From the NCBI RefSeq assembly GCF_954871325.1, contig NC_088776.1:42550569-42614568 (forward strand): a stretch of DNA of 64,000 nt, in the 5' to 3' direction. The DNA is from Gordionus sp. m RMFG-2023. Taxonomy: Eukaryota; Nematomorpha; Gordioida; Chordodea; Parachordodidae. Shown here piece after piece: positions 47,401 through 59,690 of the stretch. Both the position numbers and the translations under genes were made by a program. Each line of letters begins with the position of its first letter. The first letter of the stretch is position 1. The notes under the pieces were generated by a model. That model saw nothing but the letters and a program-made list of their open reading frames with translations. It was not told the DNA's origin and did not search any database.

Positions 47401-49301
47401 TCTCCAGATGACCGCCCAGATTTATTTTGTCGCTTTTTCCATCAAAAATTAAAATGTCAACAAGGATTTTTTTAATTTTATCAAATACACAACATAATAA
47501 TTATTCCTCATTATTTTTAAAAAAAATTAGCCTAAATTTATATGTCAATAAAAAATATTTTCTTAAAAAATATATATATAATTTGCATATAAGTTTCCTT
47601 AGTGTTTAAGGGCATTTTTGTAATTTAAATAGACAGCATTTTTTTTTACTTAACATAAAAAAATATATATCCCTTATCAAATTCTTTGACAAATAATTTC
47701 AGAAATGCAAGACATACATAAATTTATATGAAAAACAACAATAACCCTATATAATAAACAACATATTTTTTAGATATAATTTTAATTGATCATATTACAA
47801 TAAAGTATAAGAGTCGGTTATTTTTATTTTATTTGTCATGATTCTCTAATAAGTGGTCGCCCAGGCCTTCCCAGTTTCCCTTAATAAGGAATTTGCATGT
47901 TTTTTTTCCATATTAGACTAATTGGTAAATCAGATATTTCCCGTTTATGTGATGATATTAAAAATTTAACTATCTCCGAGGCGGGAAAAAATTTTCAAAA
48001 TTATAATGGGTAGGACTGGGCTTGGAACATCAAAATTAATATTAGCTTGCACTTGACTTGGGAATATCTTTTACAAATTATCAAGGGTTGAGCTGGGCTT
48101 GATAAACCTTTTTAAAATTATAGGATCTTGGATGCTTCCTAATATTGTCGGCATGGACCTGGCATGACATCTATCGTAAAAAATGAATAAAAATCTCATT
48201 CCCCGTCATTTTTGACGGGCTTTCTACTAGTATAGTTGATATTCCTCTATTATTTAGAATTAGTTACAAAATACTAAGTAAAATTCCATTTTTATAGACA
48301 TATTTGACAGTTAGAGAATATATTACAGTTAATATTTTAACAAATTTTACTAATCAATGCTCTTGATAATAAATACAATTTGCATTCAACTTTTTAAAGC
48401 CATCTATTTACTTTAAATAAAATTGATATCAAAAATTAATCTTCATAATATTCATCCCATAATCTCTTTAAAAGATATTTTCTGATGTCCTTATCAATAT
48501 TTTAATGTTTTATGTAAAATATATAATTCGCTATATTGGTAAAAATTACTTGATTGTCATATGATAATTGATAAAATTAGATATACTGTAAATCCACGAC
48601 ATATAATATTCCACTGTTTGTGATTTATTTTTTTTATTTAATTATTAATTTATGATTTAATTTAATCAATAGTTTTAAAATTATATTTTACTTTTATTAA
48701 GATAAATAAATTAAAATTACTCACTCTATAAAATTTTATATTTGATATATTATATTATTTAGTAATTTTATGAATCTATTACTAATAATTATAATACATT
48801 TCAATTTTGTCTTAAGATTTATTTTTGGCTTATATTCCATTTCTTAAAAAACATTTTTGGTTCACTTTTTATATATATAAATGCTTTTTTCCAAAAATGT
48901 ATAAATTATGATGAATAGTTATATAAAAAAAATATCAACTTTTACATTCTTTCATTCAAATTTTTGTTGATATATGCATACATTTTTGAGGGTCAGGGTA
49001 TGGGGGGGGGCAGTGTACTAAGGGGGATTTTTTTATTAGCTTACAATGATATTCACAAAAAGTGATAAATTTCTTAAGGGGAGGAATATTTGTCCTTATC
49101 TCCCCCCTGGCTACGCCTATGTCATATCCTTAACAATTATGGGTTAGACATAAGTCACCGCCTAGTCTATATCCTGTGGTCACACTGAGCTCCTCATCGG
49201 ATAGCAAATGATCAAGATTGATACTTGGGACAGGTTCAAGTCGATCCGAGTATTTTACGAAGTATTTGAGGATTGGAATGTTTTCAATAGAGGGATTAAA
49301 A

Positions 49302-49383
49302 CATATAATAATAACTAGACTGACAATTCATTCATTAAAATGTATTTTTTAGCATGTATCAATTAAAATCAGCTGGAAACGCC
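49302..49383 (+). repeat. Inverted repeat, left arm
   Basis: About 80 bases (catataataataactagac ... gctggaaacgcc) that reappear in reverse complement at 53325-53413 at roughly 75-80 percent identity. The arms enclose Helitron copy 3. They may be ends of an unrecognised element. Confidence 0.65.
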
Positions 49384-50134
49384 ATTAAAACGATGATAAT
49401 TTGTCTACCTAATATTAAAATTTTTAAAATAATCAAGAAGCACTATTCACTCATTATTAAATTCTTATAACATTAATATGAACGTTATTTACACATCCTA
49501 TTTCATCATTATGGCGATAATCAAAAGGGAAAATATAATATCAATATTCATTATAAATTGACCAAAACAATTTTATTTAATAGCCAATAAATAAATTTAT
49601 ATATTGTGACTGAATTGAGATTAATTTATTTAATTGTAAAATTTTTAGATTTACATCGTGACTATATATTTTTAAATGTTGATAATATTTTGTTAGGAGT
49701 ATATATTATTATTAGTTTTATATTGTGACTGTATACTTTTAAATATTGTTATTTATTATTAAAAATAAACATAAATATTACAAACAAGGAATGATAAAAA
49801 CATTAAAAATAATAAATAATTTAAAACTAGTTGGAAAAATAAATACCAAGAGATAAAATTATACCGGATATCGTAATGAAAGTAAAAATGTTTTAAATTT
49901 TCTCCATAACTAAGATAGGGTTGCTAAATGGGTTAAATAGTTAATAAGGTCCAATTAGCACAACTCCTTCAAATATCAAATTCATAAGTATTTTATTTAT
50001 TATAATAAATATTATAAATAATATTAAAATTATTTTAAATTGGCCCTTAGAAAATTAAACAAAATAACTATAATACTTTATTAAATACTACATATTTATA
50101 ATATGCACAAACAAATTGCTATATTATTAAGAAA

Positions 50135-52732
50135 TAGTAGAAAGCCCGTCAAAAATGACGGGGGATGAGATTTTTATTCATTTTTTACGATAGATGTCAT
50201 GCCAGGTCCAAGCTCACAATATTAGGAAGCGTATAATTATAAAAAAGTTTATCAAGCCAGCTAACCTTAATAATTTGTAAAAGATATTCCCATGTCAGGT
50301 GCAAGCTAATATTAATTTTGAGGTTCCAAGTATAATTTTCAAAATTTTTTCCCACCTCGGAGATAGGTAAATTTTTAATTGGTTTATCATCACATGAAGA
50401 GGAAATATCTGATTTACCAATTAGTTTAAGATGTAAAAAAAGCATGTGAATTCCCAATTAAGGGAAATTGGGAAGGCCTGGGCAAACCACTTATTAGAGA
50501 ATCATGACAAATAAAATAAAAATAACCGACTCTTATACTTTTTGGTAATATGATCAAATAAAATTATATAAAAAAAAAATTGTTGTTTATTATATAGGGT
50601 TATTGTAGCTTTTCGGATAAATTTAATGTATGTCTTGCATTTCCCAAATTATTTGTCTATATTTTTATGTTAAGTAAAAAAAATGCTATCTATTTAAATT
50701 ACAAAAATTCCATTAACACTAAGGAAACTTATATGCAAATTATTTATATATTTTTTTATTTACATACAAATTTAGGCTAATTTTTTTTAAAAAAAAGAGG
50801 AATAATTATTATGTTGTGTATTTGATAAAATTTAGAGAAAATCTTTGTTGACATTTTTATTTTTGATGGAAAAAGCGACAAAATTTTTACTCTTCTTAAA
50901 ATTGGATCTTTCGCAATTTCTTCTCTAAGTTCTTTTCTTGGCAGAGTTAATGTGTCATAAGTAAGATTAGATTTGGGCAGTCGTCTGAAGAGGAAATAAT
51001 AAATGTACAATTTCATATCATTTAGGGTTGTAAATGAAAGTAATGACGGATTACCAAAGCAGTGTACAAAACACATTACTTCCTGATAAAGATGAGGCAT
51101 ATTCCTATGCCTTGGGGTTGGGATACTTGTAAAAGAAGAACGCAAAATGATATTTCTGTCAATGTTAGCATTGATAGCCCCCTCTAAAATAGAATCATGA
51201 AGGACAATGTTAACTCAACCATAAAAAGGTAGTAAGAATTGTTATAAAGGATACATTTTTCCATTAATAAAGTTGATGAAAATGGCCGTACTGCACATTC
51301 AAGTTTGAACATTCCTCTAAATATTCATGAAAGTTTCTCAGAGAATCTGATAAAGTAATATTTATAATAACTCCTAGTAAAGTGAATGATAGTATGGAAT
51401 TGAATGCTTATATTTGTTAAAAAAATAGGCAGAGGTGCCATAGGGATTGTGGTAGTGGTGATAGAAATATCATTTGGAGGCAACTGGGTGAAAATAAAAT
51501 AAACATATAAATATAAAACATAAGATAAAAAAAACAAAAAAAACCTCCAGAGGAGTTAATTTCAAGTGCAGTTCTTTATTATTATGGCTACCAGTAACTT
51601 TAGAACGTGCAAGGCGTTTGTTTATTCGTCATTATTTTCTTTGCTTATCTTTAATAGATTCATCATGTTTTGTAGCAATGTGAGGGATTAAGGTTAGGTT
51701 AGCCTAGACAAATAAAGAAATCAGGCCAAAATATAAATAAACTATTGTTGAAATTAAACAAACATGAAAATCATGTAAACCAGTAGATGGGTCAATATTA
51801 ACCAAGCCCAGAGATATTAAATTTTTAATTAATGAAGGGGAAATCTCTGATTTACCAATTAGTCTACGGGTAAAATATATTTATTAATAAAAATAATAAC
51901 ATAGGACCAATATTTAACATCAAAAATCCCAATCTAGGTTCAAGCCCACAATATTTGGAAAAAAAATTTATAAGCATTCAAGATCTTAATAATTTAAAAA
52001 GATTTTCTCAAGCCCATTTCAATCCCTAATAATTTTGAAAACCAAGCCAATATTAATTTCAAGAAATATTTTTCAAGCCCAGTCCAACCCATAATAATTT
52101 TTAAAAAATTTTCCCAAGCCTAGAGATATTAAATTTATAATTAATGAATAAGAAAAAAGCCTGAGCAAACCACTTATTAGAGAATAATGACAAAATAAGG
52201 TCTGCCCTAATATTATAATAAGAAATAAAAAATATTACCTCGTATTATTGGAGATAACTTCAAAAAATAAGTTATGGAGAAAAAATCTCTGGCGTACAAG
52301 TTAAATTGAATTTCTATATAAAATATTAATAATTTGTAATATTATGTAAATAGATATATTTAATGTATATTAACATAAGACTAACATTTAACATTAAAAA
52401 TCCCAATGAATATTAATAATTTGTAAATAATGTATTACTTTTTCCAAGCATCCAAGATCTTAATAATTTTAAAAGATTTTCTCAAGCCAACCTCATAAGT
52501 AAATTGAATTTCTATATAAAATACTAATAATTTGTAATATTTAGTAATTAATGTATTATTTTGACAATTGGTTTTAATATGGCCTCCTACAGTTGCATAA
52601 AAAATTAAGTTATAGGATCATCTGTTTGTATAAAATAAATAAATAAAATCAACAAATAAAAAATATAAAATATGTAGCGATGACATGACGTCACGATGAC
52701 GTAGTGTGGACATCGGAAAATTATAATATAGA
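50135..52732 (-). mobile_element. Helitron copy 3 (reverse orientation)
   Basis: Minus strand begins TCTATATTATAATTTTCCGA (ends at 52732) and finishes with the hairpin ccccgtcatttttgacgggc plus ctttctacta at 50135-50160; the last bases of the usual CTAG have diverged. About 2.6 kb. It has a Rep-like fragment (50870-51145) and direct copies of one subterminal block near both ends (50180-50520; 51790-52260). Confidence 0.85.
50870..51145 (-). pseudogene. Helitron Rep (HUH endonuclease) fragment
   Basis: Minus-strand frame: SSFTSIPTPRHRNM, HLYQEVMCFVHCFGNPS, LLSFTTLND. The family form just before the HUH motif is LPSSF.GSPR.M...YQDAM..V...GKPDLFITFTCNP, so this is the Rep domain that nicks DNA in rolling-circle transposition. 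The frame is only about 90 codons and the HUH part and the helicase are gone: a relic of an autonomous parent. Confidence 0.7.
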
Positions 52733-53324
52733 TATATGTGAACCTAAGCATTTATTTTATATATGCAAAATAAAAGTACTACTTTTAAGATAGAAGACAA
52801 TAAATTTTTATATTATTAAGAGAACATTAAATCTATCTATGAAAATTATAATATATTTTATTTTTTCCATAATTTCGAAAGAATACCTAGAAGTGAAGAT
52901 TTCTAAATTTTATTTGGCTTTAAAATATTTTCTGGGTTTTTCTTAATAAAGGTTTAACCATTACTTTGCAAAATGTATATTATTTATTTTGCTTGAATGC
53001 TTTAAAGATATAATTTAAGTTTGGATATGTTAAAGCTAGATGGTCTTTTGTAATTTCATCATGATTCAAAATTTCTGATAATTCAGTTTTATTACCTTAT
53101 AATATGGTATCATAAAAACAAATAACTAAAAGCAAATTTATTAGATAATATATAATTTTTATCAAAATATATAAGATTTATTAATATTAATATAATAAAA
53201 AATTCATGTTTCCAGAATATTTATAATCATAAAAATGTCTTTTGAAAAATTGATTTTGAAGTCATTGCCATAGTTTTTCATATTTTTTATATTACAAATT
53301 TTACCATGCAGGTAATAAACATGT

Positions 53325-53413
53325 GGCGTCTCCAGCTGATTTGCATTGATACATACATTGATACATACTTTTATCAATGAATTGTCAGTCTACAGTCTAG
53401 GTCTTATTATATG
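53325..53413 (-). repeat. Inverted repeat, right arm
   Basis: Reverse-complement partner of 49302-49383 (ggcgtctccagctgattt ... cttattatatg). It contains a short extra duplication (gatacatacattgatacata) missing from the left arm. Confidence 0.65.
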
Positions 53414-53961
53414 TCATTAGATTAAACACAACCAATTTTTTAAAGTTAGCCAGAAGAGGGTTAATAAAGTTTCCTGTGCAGAGTACTATTATGACGATAA
53501 AAGTTAAAATTTTTCCTCCATAAATCATAGGCATTTCAAATAGAATATCATTACCTCTAACAATCTTGCTTATAAATTAGTCACATTGAAGAAGGCTAGC
53601 ATGATATAACCCCAAACCACTTTGTTTGGTTGGAATTTGGGCAATTGACCAGTTTAACTCTTAAACTATAACAGATTTATTTCTAATAGCCACTTTTTTC
53701 TTTAAGGAGGGTACTTGTTACGCTATTAAAAACGGAACAAAAAGTTCTTGCACAAAAATAGAAATTAACTTGGTTTTGAAGGTTTTTAATATAATGAATT
53801 AAATTATTATCTTATACCTCGGAAAATGGTCAATGCTACTCATATTTCTATATATATTTTGTATGACAATCATCGTCATTTATTATAATTAGTCTTATTC
53901 GTTTTCTGTATGACAGCTGAAATAGCATTTTATTTTCTGATAAATTAATTTTAGCGCTTTA
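53414..53961. other. Upstream region of the MFSD11-like gene
   Basis: The promoter should be in this AT-rich stretch, but no specific element can be supported. No open frame of interest. Confidence 0.4.
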
Positions 53962-54072
53962 ATGGAGCTTGTCTCTGTATCCAATATAAATTTTAAACTT
54001 ATTAATGTATTTATGCTTGGCGTGTCGTTCCTATTTATTTTCAGTGCGTTTCAAACTTGTGAAATGATACAA
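53962..54072 (+). CDS. MFSD11-like exon 1
   Basis: MELVSVSNINFKLINVFML then GVSFLFIFSAFQTCEMIQ; matches the MFSD11 start (LFNIIILGVAFMFMFTAFQTCG). The donor gttcaa is weak, but the 37 codons end in phase 0 as exon 2 needs. Confidence 0.8.
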
Positions 54073-55697
54073 GTTCAAATTGTCATTTTATTTTATATGA
54101 ATATATATCGTAGGAAGTTGTTTTGGAAAGCACTAGCTTAAAAATATTCCAAGGTAGCGGATATAAAAGGTAGCTCTTTTTATTTATATTTAATTTATTA
54201 AAATATAGCTTATCAATTATTTATGGATCCTTTGCATTGTGTAATTGGTTCGCTGCCCCAGTTGTAACATTCCTTGGCCCTAAAATATCTTTAATTCTTG
54301 GAGCTTCTACCTATTGGTAAAAAAAATTCCCTTATAAACCTTTATTATTGCTTAGCATTTTCATTGGTTCTTTTTTAAATCCAAGATTATGGTCATTATA
54401 TGTAACATCTGCTCTTTTAGGGTTAGGAGCAGCTAGTAACAATTTTATTTTAACTCACAAATATATTTTATTTGTGATTTAGTATTATGGACAGCTCAAG
54501 GAAATTTTTTAACTATTATTTCTGATCAATCTAATATATCAAGAAATACAGGAATATTTTGGGCACTTTTTCAAACAAGGTAATTTTAAAGTGTATATTA
54601 CATTTTATTTAAAAAAAACAATAAAAGTTATGTAGTTGGAAATACGATAATGTTTGTAAAGTTTAAAGGGATGACAAATTTAGATCAAGAAGCCTACTCA
54701 GCTTTGTTTACTATTTTACTAGTTTTATGTTGTACAGGTGTACTTATGTTAATAACATGCCTTAAAAATGTAGCCTATGAAAACAAACTAAATCATATTG
54801 ATATAATAAATGATAATATTAGTACCAATAATTATACCTCAATCAATGAATCTGAAAGGACTGCCCTAATTAAAGGAGATATGGAAAAATTGTATTCAAG
54901 TAGCCTAACCCATCATGAAATTCCACAAATAGAAGTCAAGAATGATAAAAAAATTAATAAAAGGGTTGAATTTTTGGAAAATGAATATGAAATTGGCACT
55001 AGTAGTTATTTAAACAAGTAATTTTGTTACATATTTTCTATTCATGAAGAAAATTCCCTAAATTTGAATGATTTGATTAAAAAAATCATATAGATGGACA
55101 ATAAATTTAAAAGAAATATTTATTTATTTGCAGGGCTTTTTGTTCTTGGCATCTTATGTATTTTGTCTATGGACATTATGTCATAATGCATTATATACCA
55201 GACACCTGCAGGCCTGGGTACATGGGCCAGCCATATTTTAATTGTTTTACAGCAGAGTTTGGCCTAAAAAAAATTTTAAATACCTGGTCTAAAAAAATTT
55301 TTAAAAAAATACTTGGACTAGGCTGCACCATATATATTAAAACTAAATAATTTAAAAAGCCATTATTAATTATATAAAACAAATATAATATTTAAATCCT
55401 GGCCAGGCCAAACATTTTTATAAAAAAAAAATCCAGACTGGGCCATGCAAATACCTCTGCAGGTTTCATTTATAAATATGTACTAGAAAAATTTATTTTT
55501 ATTGTCTATCGAAAAAAGTCCTAACATATTTTCAATTAAATTTTTCTTTTTTAGCCAAAATATTATATTAGATCAACAAAAGTCAAACGTTTTTATGGTA
55601 GATAATAGAAATACTCTGTCTAAAACACTTCTTACCTCATTTAAATTACTCAAGGATGTTAATATCTTACTTCTAACATTTTCCTTTGCATTCACAG
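53962..55697 (+). CDS. MFSD11/UNC93-like transporter, N-terminal half (7 exons)
   Basis: Major-facilitator-fold membrane protein of the UNC93-like group. Human MFSD11 is a poorly characterised 12-helix protein whose substrate is not established. Seven exons give about 328 codons: first helix (LGVSFLFIFSAFQTCE), the AIIYG.F block, LWTAQGNFLTI, GIFWALFQTS, a helix, a long polar loop rich in N, K and E, and SFKLLKDVNILLLTFSFAFTG, which is the start of the second six-helix half. All seven exons join in phase. The first ATG at 53962 matches the family start. The rest of the protein (about 200 residues) is not seen up to 64000. Confidence 0.88.
54114..54169 (+). CDS. MFSD11-like exon 2
   Basis: EVVLESTSLKIFQGSGYK, counterpart of ...RTDFHGSGYTS. 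Acceptor tcgtag, donor gtagct. The intron before it is 41 bases. Confidence 0.8.
54209..54316 (+). CDS. MFSD11-like exon 3
   Basis: LSIIYGSFALCNWFAAPVV then TFLGPKISLILGASTY; matches the AIIYGVFSASN...PSVVAIVGP helix pair. The introns on both sides are 39 bases. Confidence 0.88.
54356..54435 (+). CDS. MFSD11-like exon 4
   Basis: IFIGSFLNPRLWSLYVTSAL then LGLGAA; matches VFIQPFPWSFYTASVFIGIAAA. Acceptor gcttag, donor gtaaca, ends in phase 1. Confidence 0.88.
54483..54579 (+). CDS. MFSD11-like exon 5
   Basis: LWTAQGNFLTIISDQSNISR then NTGIFWALFQT; close to LWTAQGNCLTINSDEHSIGRNSGIFWALLQS. The most conserved exon of the set. Introns on either side are 47 and 48 bases. Confidence 0.93.
54628..55017 (+). 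CDS. MFSD11-like exon 6
   Basis: SYVVGNTIMFVKFKGMTNLD, the helix ALFTILLVLCCTGVLMLIT, then about 75 residues of charged, asparagine-rich loop (NDKKINKRVEFLENEYEIG). This is the cytoplasmic mid-loop of MFS proteins and is less conserved. Donor gtaatt; the intron of 537 bases that follows holds a MITE. Confidence 0.85.
55199..55459. mobile_element. hAT-type MITE in MFSD11-like intron
   Basis: 261 bases with ends CAGACACCTGCAGGCCTGG and ...GGCCATGCAAATACCTCTG (inverted CAGAGGTATTTGCATGGCC) and inner blocks ggcctaaaaaaaatttta / ctggtctaaaaaaattttt. Same group as 30538-30857. No clear target duplication. Confidence 0.65.
55555..55697 (+). CDS. MFSD11-like exon 7
   Basis: QNIILDQQKSNVFMVD, LSKTLLTSFKLLKDVNILLL, TFSFAFTG; matches AVDAFKKSFKLCVTKEMLLLSITTAYTG at the start of helix 7. 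Donor gttaaa, phase 1. The next exon (LELTFFSGVYG-like) was not found. Confidence 0.85.
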
Positions 55698-55708
55698 GTT
55701 AAATTATA

Positions 55709-55866
55709 TAAATATATATCCATATAAAATCCACACACCTTATAATTAAATGCAGAGGTGCCTTTAAAATGATTTAGTTTCATTCCACTTAATATCCATA
55801 TATAGTCCACACACCTTATAGTTAATTGTAGAGGTGCCTTTAAAATGGTTTAGTTTCATTCCAGTT
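55709..55866. repeat. Tandem duplication, ~79-base unit x2
   Basis: Two adjacent copies sharing ccacacaccttat, agaggtgcctttaaaatg and tttagtttcattcca. Just after MFSD11-like exon 7, in its intron. Confidence 0.8.
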
Positions 55867-56198
55867 ATTTTTGAAAATATTTGTTATTTGTTCAGGTTTT
55901 TATAAGTTTTGAATTTTTAAATGAATCATATATTTTTTTAATATTTTTTTTTAAAATTTGAATTAGAACAAATTTATGAAACATATTCTATTAAAATAAA
56001 TAATATTTAAAATTAAAACCTTATTTATCAATTAATATAAAGTATAATTGAAGGGGTGTTAAAAATATTTTAAAAAATAATGATTGTATATAAAAAAAGA
56101 TAATTAAAAAAAATTGAAATATACTTGTAAAAAATTTGATTATGTGCCTGGTGCTACCCCTACTTATCAAAAAAAGCCATTATTAGCCTCCATTTTAA

Positions 56199-56266
56199 AA
56201 GATAGGCTTCATTTTTAAAAGATAGGCTTCATTTTTAAAAGATAGGCTTCATTTTTAAAAAAATTA
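56199..56266. repeat. Minisatellite, 20-base unit
   Basis: gataggcttcatttttaaaa is repeated three times in a row, with a partial, diverged copy before it (ttagcctccattttaaaa). Confidence 0.85.
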
Positions 56267-57063
56267 CAAATAAATTAGTTTTATTTTTGTTTATAATTTA
56301 ATTATATATATAAATCAGGATTTATAAATATTTTAACATAGATATTGATTATAAAAGAATTTATATAAAAAAATGATTAAAATTAAGATAATAGAAATAA
56401 TTTTCTTGAAAATCTTTGAATCAATAGATTAAGTTTTAATCATAAAAAAAATGATGGATTTTCATCCAAAGACATTAAGTGTATCAATTTTGAAAAACAT
56501 CTGAAGGTATATTAGGATTGCTCATGTATTTGGAATTAAATTCGTTTTTTTGTTGTCTTATTATCTCTTTATTATTGGCATGAACATTCTAAAAAAATAA
56601 AAATATTTGAATTCAAAAATAAATAATACCTTTACATGTTTCTGGTTATATTTGAAGGATTATAATTTTGTTGCTTTTATACAATTTATAGCCAACTTTT
56701 GTTTTCCCATAAAGTTGAAAATATTTTTCAAATTTTGGAGAGAGAAAATTATTATCAACACAATCGTATTCTTCCAGTGTAATTTAGTTAATATTATCTG
56801 TGTCTGACTCATTTACATTGATATCCATTTGCATACACTTTAAAAAATTTACACTAGTTTTGGATTTATAATATATAAATTTTATTTTCAAAATTAAATA
56901 ATAAAATGTAAAAATTATAATTTATAATTAATTGTAAAATTGTATGTTTAATTTTGGTGTTTATAGTTATATTTATTATATTTTTTTAAATAGTGTACTA
57001 GCACAATGGCTATTTGGTGAAAAGGTAGCATGCTAGTTTTCCAACTCCATTTTTATAGATAGT

Positions 57064-58784
57064 CAGTGACGTAGCCAGGATTTATCCATGGGGGGGGGGT
57101 AATTTTTATCTCCTTTTCCTCTGGTCTTTAGCCAGGTTCCTAAAAAATATTATATAATATTTATTTTTCACTAGTTATCTTTATATCATCTTTGATAACA
57201 TTGGCTGAACAATTGGAAATTCTAATTCTAAAATTTGCTAATATTTTGGGCTTAAGTGTCTCACAACTTAAGTAGCCAGCATAAATGAAAAATATTAATA
57301 ACAAAATTTTGAATTTATGATTAGTAGGCAACTGAAAGCATTATTCTGGAAATTTTATCAATGTTTAATGTTCAATTGTAAATTAATTCATTCCATTTGG
57401 TGTAGAAATAAATATAGTCCCCCACCCCTCCCTCCCAAACCTCCCATTTTTATAATCACTCAATATTCCTCTCCACTCTTCTCTCTATTCTCTGTTAAAA
57501 AATAATATTTTAACAAAATTTTACATAGATTTTATTTATTATTAAAATACTTTAGTATAAATAACATCCCTTTATTTAACTATGTATTTATTTTAATGAT
57601 AATATACAATAAAATAAATTTCAAAATGTATAAATTTTATACAGATTATTATATTAAAATTTTTTATAAATAACTGTATTTTAAAAAAAATATAAATACA
57701 ATAAATTATAAGTAATTCTTGTTGCACATAACGGTATTTAAAAAAATATAATTTAACAATTATAATTAATGCAAATAATTATATTATCAAAATGTAAATA
57801 ACTCTTATTGCAAATGCAATACTTTTATTAAAAATAGTATAATATAAAAATATATAAATATTATGACTAAGAATTTATTATAAAGTTTTTCATATAAATT
57901 TTTTTTAACTATATTATGATCATATTGCACTTTTATGATTTGAATTTATAAAGAGAGATCTACTTTTCTCTGATTTTGCCTAATTATCTTGAATCAAATT
58001 TTTATCTAGAATAATCTTATAAATATTTAATAGGGCTAATCCATTTAAACGGTGTTCACCGGTATTTCTTAAATAGATTTTTAACCTTTTCAAGGTTGAA
58101 AAAATTTTTTCATTAGTGCAGGTACTAATCGGTTAGGTAGCTAAAATAAAAAAAAACAATGTTTTGATATTAGGCAGGGAATCTAAAGTGAAATTAAACG
58201 GAAAAGTCCTGCAAAGCATTTTTAGGTCTCAAAGAGCACTCTATTGTCAAGATTTTTATATCAAAATTCGACATCACTAAATAACTTATCACCTATCCTG
58301 ATAAATCATCAGAGTAAAACCTGAGATTTTCATAATATCCTCTTACATTTCAAATGTAATCAACAATTCAGACTCAACCGGCAAAAGAAAATAAAAGTTT
58401 GCTGTTTTTTACCAAATTAAACGATTTTTTTTAAATTAAAAATTATAAAAAATTAATTAAAATTTTTAAAATCTAATTTGTTTAACAATATAAATTATAT
58501 TATTAAATTTATAATTGTTTTTCAAAAAATATCTTTCGAGATATGCAGATCATATTTTTTCTCCATCCTCAGCTCAATTATGCCAGAAAATATTTACAAT
58601 ATATCTTTATAGCTCCTCCCCACCTGTTATTTAATATTTTAGTTCATTAATTTTTAATTTAAGCCATGTGATCATTTAAAATTGAAAATTCTTATGTTTT
58701 TTTAATTATTTTCATTTTGATATCGTACATGTTATTTTTTTCCGTTTTATATAAAAATTAAAATTTCCCTTGTCTACACCACTG
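57064..58784 (-). mobile_element. Deleted copy of the 59699-type hAT
   Basis: Ends cagtgacgtagccagg and cttgtctacaccactg match the ends of 59699-62762. The middle right (57951-58385) repeats the transposase C-terminal coding sequence of that element with many small changes. About 1.3 kb of interior is missing and no 8-base duplication is visible, so this is the older, worn copy. Confidence 0.88.
57951..58385 (-). pseudogene. hAT transposase C-terminal relic
   Basis: Homologous to 60396-60850 (same order of blocks: ctacttttctctga, aatatttaatagggctaatcc, catttaaacggt, ttcattagtgcaggtactaa). Several small indels break the frame relative to the better copy. Confidence 0.8.
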
Positions 58785-59690
58785 TAAATATTATAACAAC
58801 TTTTACTAATGCAATTTTTTTTACTTAAGTATATATTTTTATTAACTATTTTTTTAGAACTATCGAAATAATGATATTATATCGAATAATTTACATGTAA
58901 TTTTATTTTAGAGTTATATCAAAGACAGAAATATTATTATCGTATATTATTTAATAGGGCAAAAATATGGAACAATTTCAAATAATTAATTTTCTTTTTT
59001 AATTATTGATTTTGGAAAAAATTTTGAAGGAATTTCCTTGGAGATGTGGAGGTACTTTAAGATATCTGCGAAAAATATCGTATAAACATCATAATTATTT
59101 TAGCTTGATGAAATTGGAATCGATATCTTCTACTTATTATATCATCTTCAAAAAATGTTATTTCATCTTCATTTTCCAGTTATCAATGTTGCTTGTTTTA
59201 ATAAAATAGGGTGAAACAGATGATTTTATTTTCTCTAATTCGGGTCACAAAATTAATATATTTTGGATTCTACATTTATATTTCAATTTATAATACTATA
59301 ATTTAAAAAAAATGACCTGAATGTATACGTGTTTTTTGCATTATAATTTATTATTTTGAAAAAAAGATTAACGTCGGACATAGAGAGAATTTATCTAGCC
59401 CGTTTTGAGTTATTTTTTTTGTTAAATTTTGGTATTCTTTATCTCATTTTTTAAAACGACTCATTCAAATTCTAAAAAAATTGGGAATATTAAATTCAAT
59501 ATATTCTTTAATAATATATGTAATTTTATTTAATAGAATGAGTGGCGCTTTTTAGAGTTTTAAAAATGTCAAAACGCGACGTTTTTTTTAGCAATTTTGT
59601 GGAAAATGATATGCTAACCTTTTTAGATCCTATAATAAAAGGAGTTGTGGTAATTCATTCAAATTGTCAAGAAAATAAGTCATTACAATG
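58785..59690. other. Gap between two hAT copies, no gene seen
   Basis: AT-rich sequence. A plus-strand frame at 59006-59209 has no family resemblance. No further MFSD11-like exon found. Confidence 0.4.

Larger units (their letters stand above)
45404..48235 (+). mobile_element. Helitron copy 1
   Basis: Begins TCTATATTATAATTTTCCGA after host A, ends with hairpin cccgtcatttttgacggg then ctttctaCTAG before host T. 2832 bases. Inside are two tandem duplications (45985-46393, 46889-47261) and a broken plus-strand Rep-like stretch (47257-47400) homologous to the minus-strand fragment in copy 3. Inserted in the hAT-like element 45084-49121. Confidence 0.88.
45084..49121. mobile_element. hAT-like element, split by Helitron copy 1
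   Basis: Inverted ends cataggcgtaaccagg and cctggctacgcctatg with the duplication tcatatc at 45077-45083 and 49122-49128 (7 bases, possibly 8 with a change). Left subterminal block has gaggggtggggggat and cttcgccccc, as in the hAT at 59699-62762. Minus the Helitron it is about 1.2 kb and non-coding. Confidence 0.8.

Noticed and set aside
50197-50457. Minus-strand frame of 86 residues as a gene
   Set aside because: It lies in the repeated subterminal block of the Helitron; the other copies of the block are not open and no family likeness is seen.
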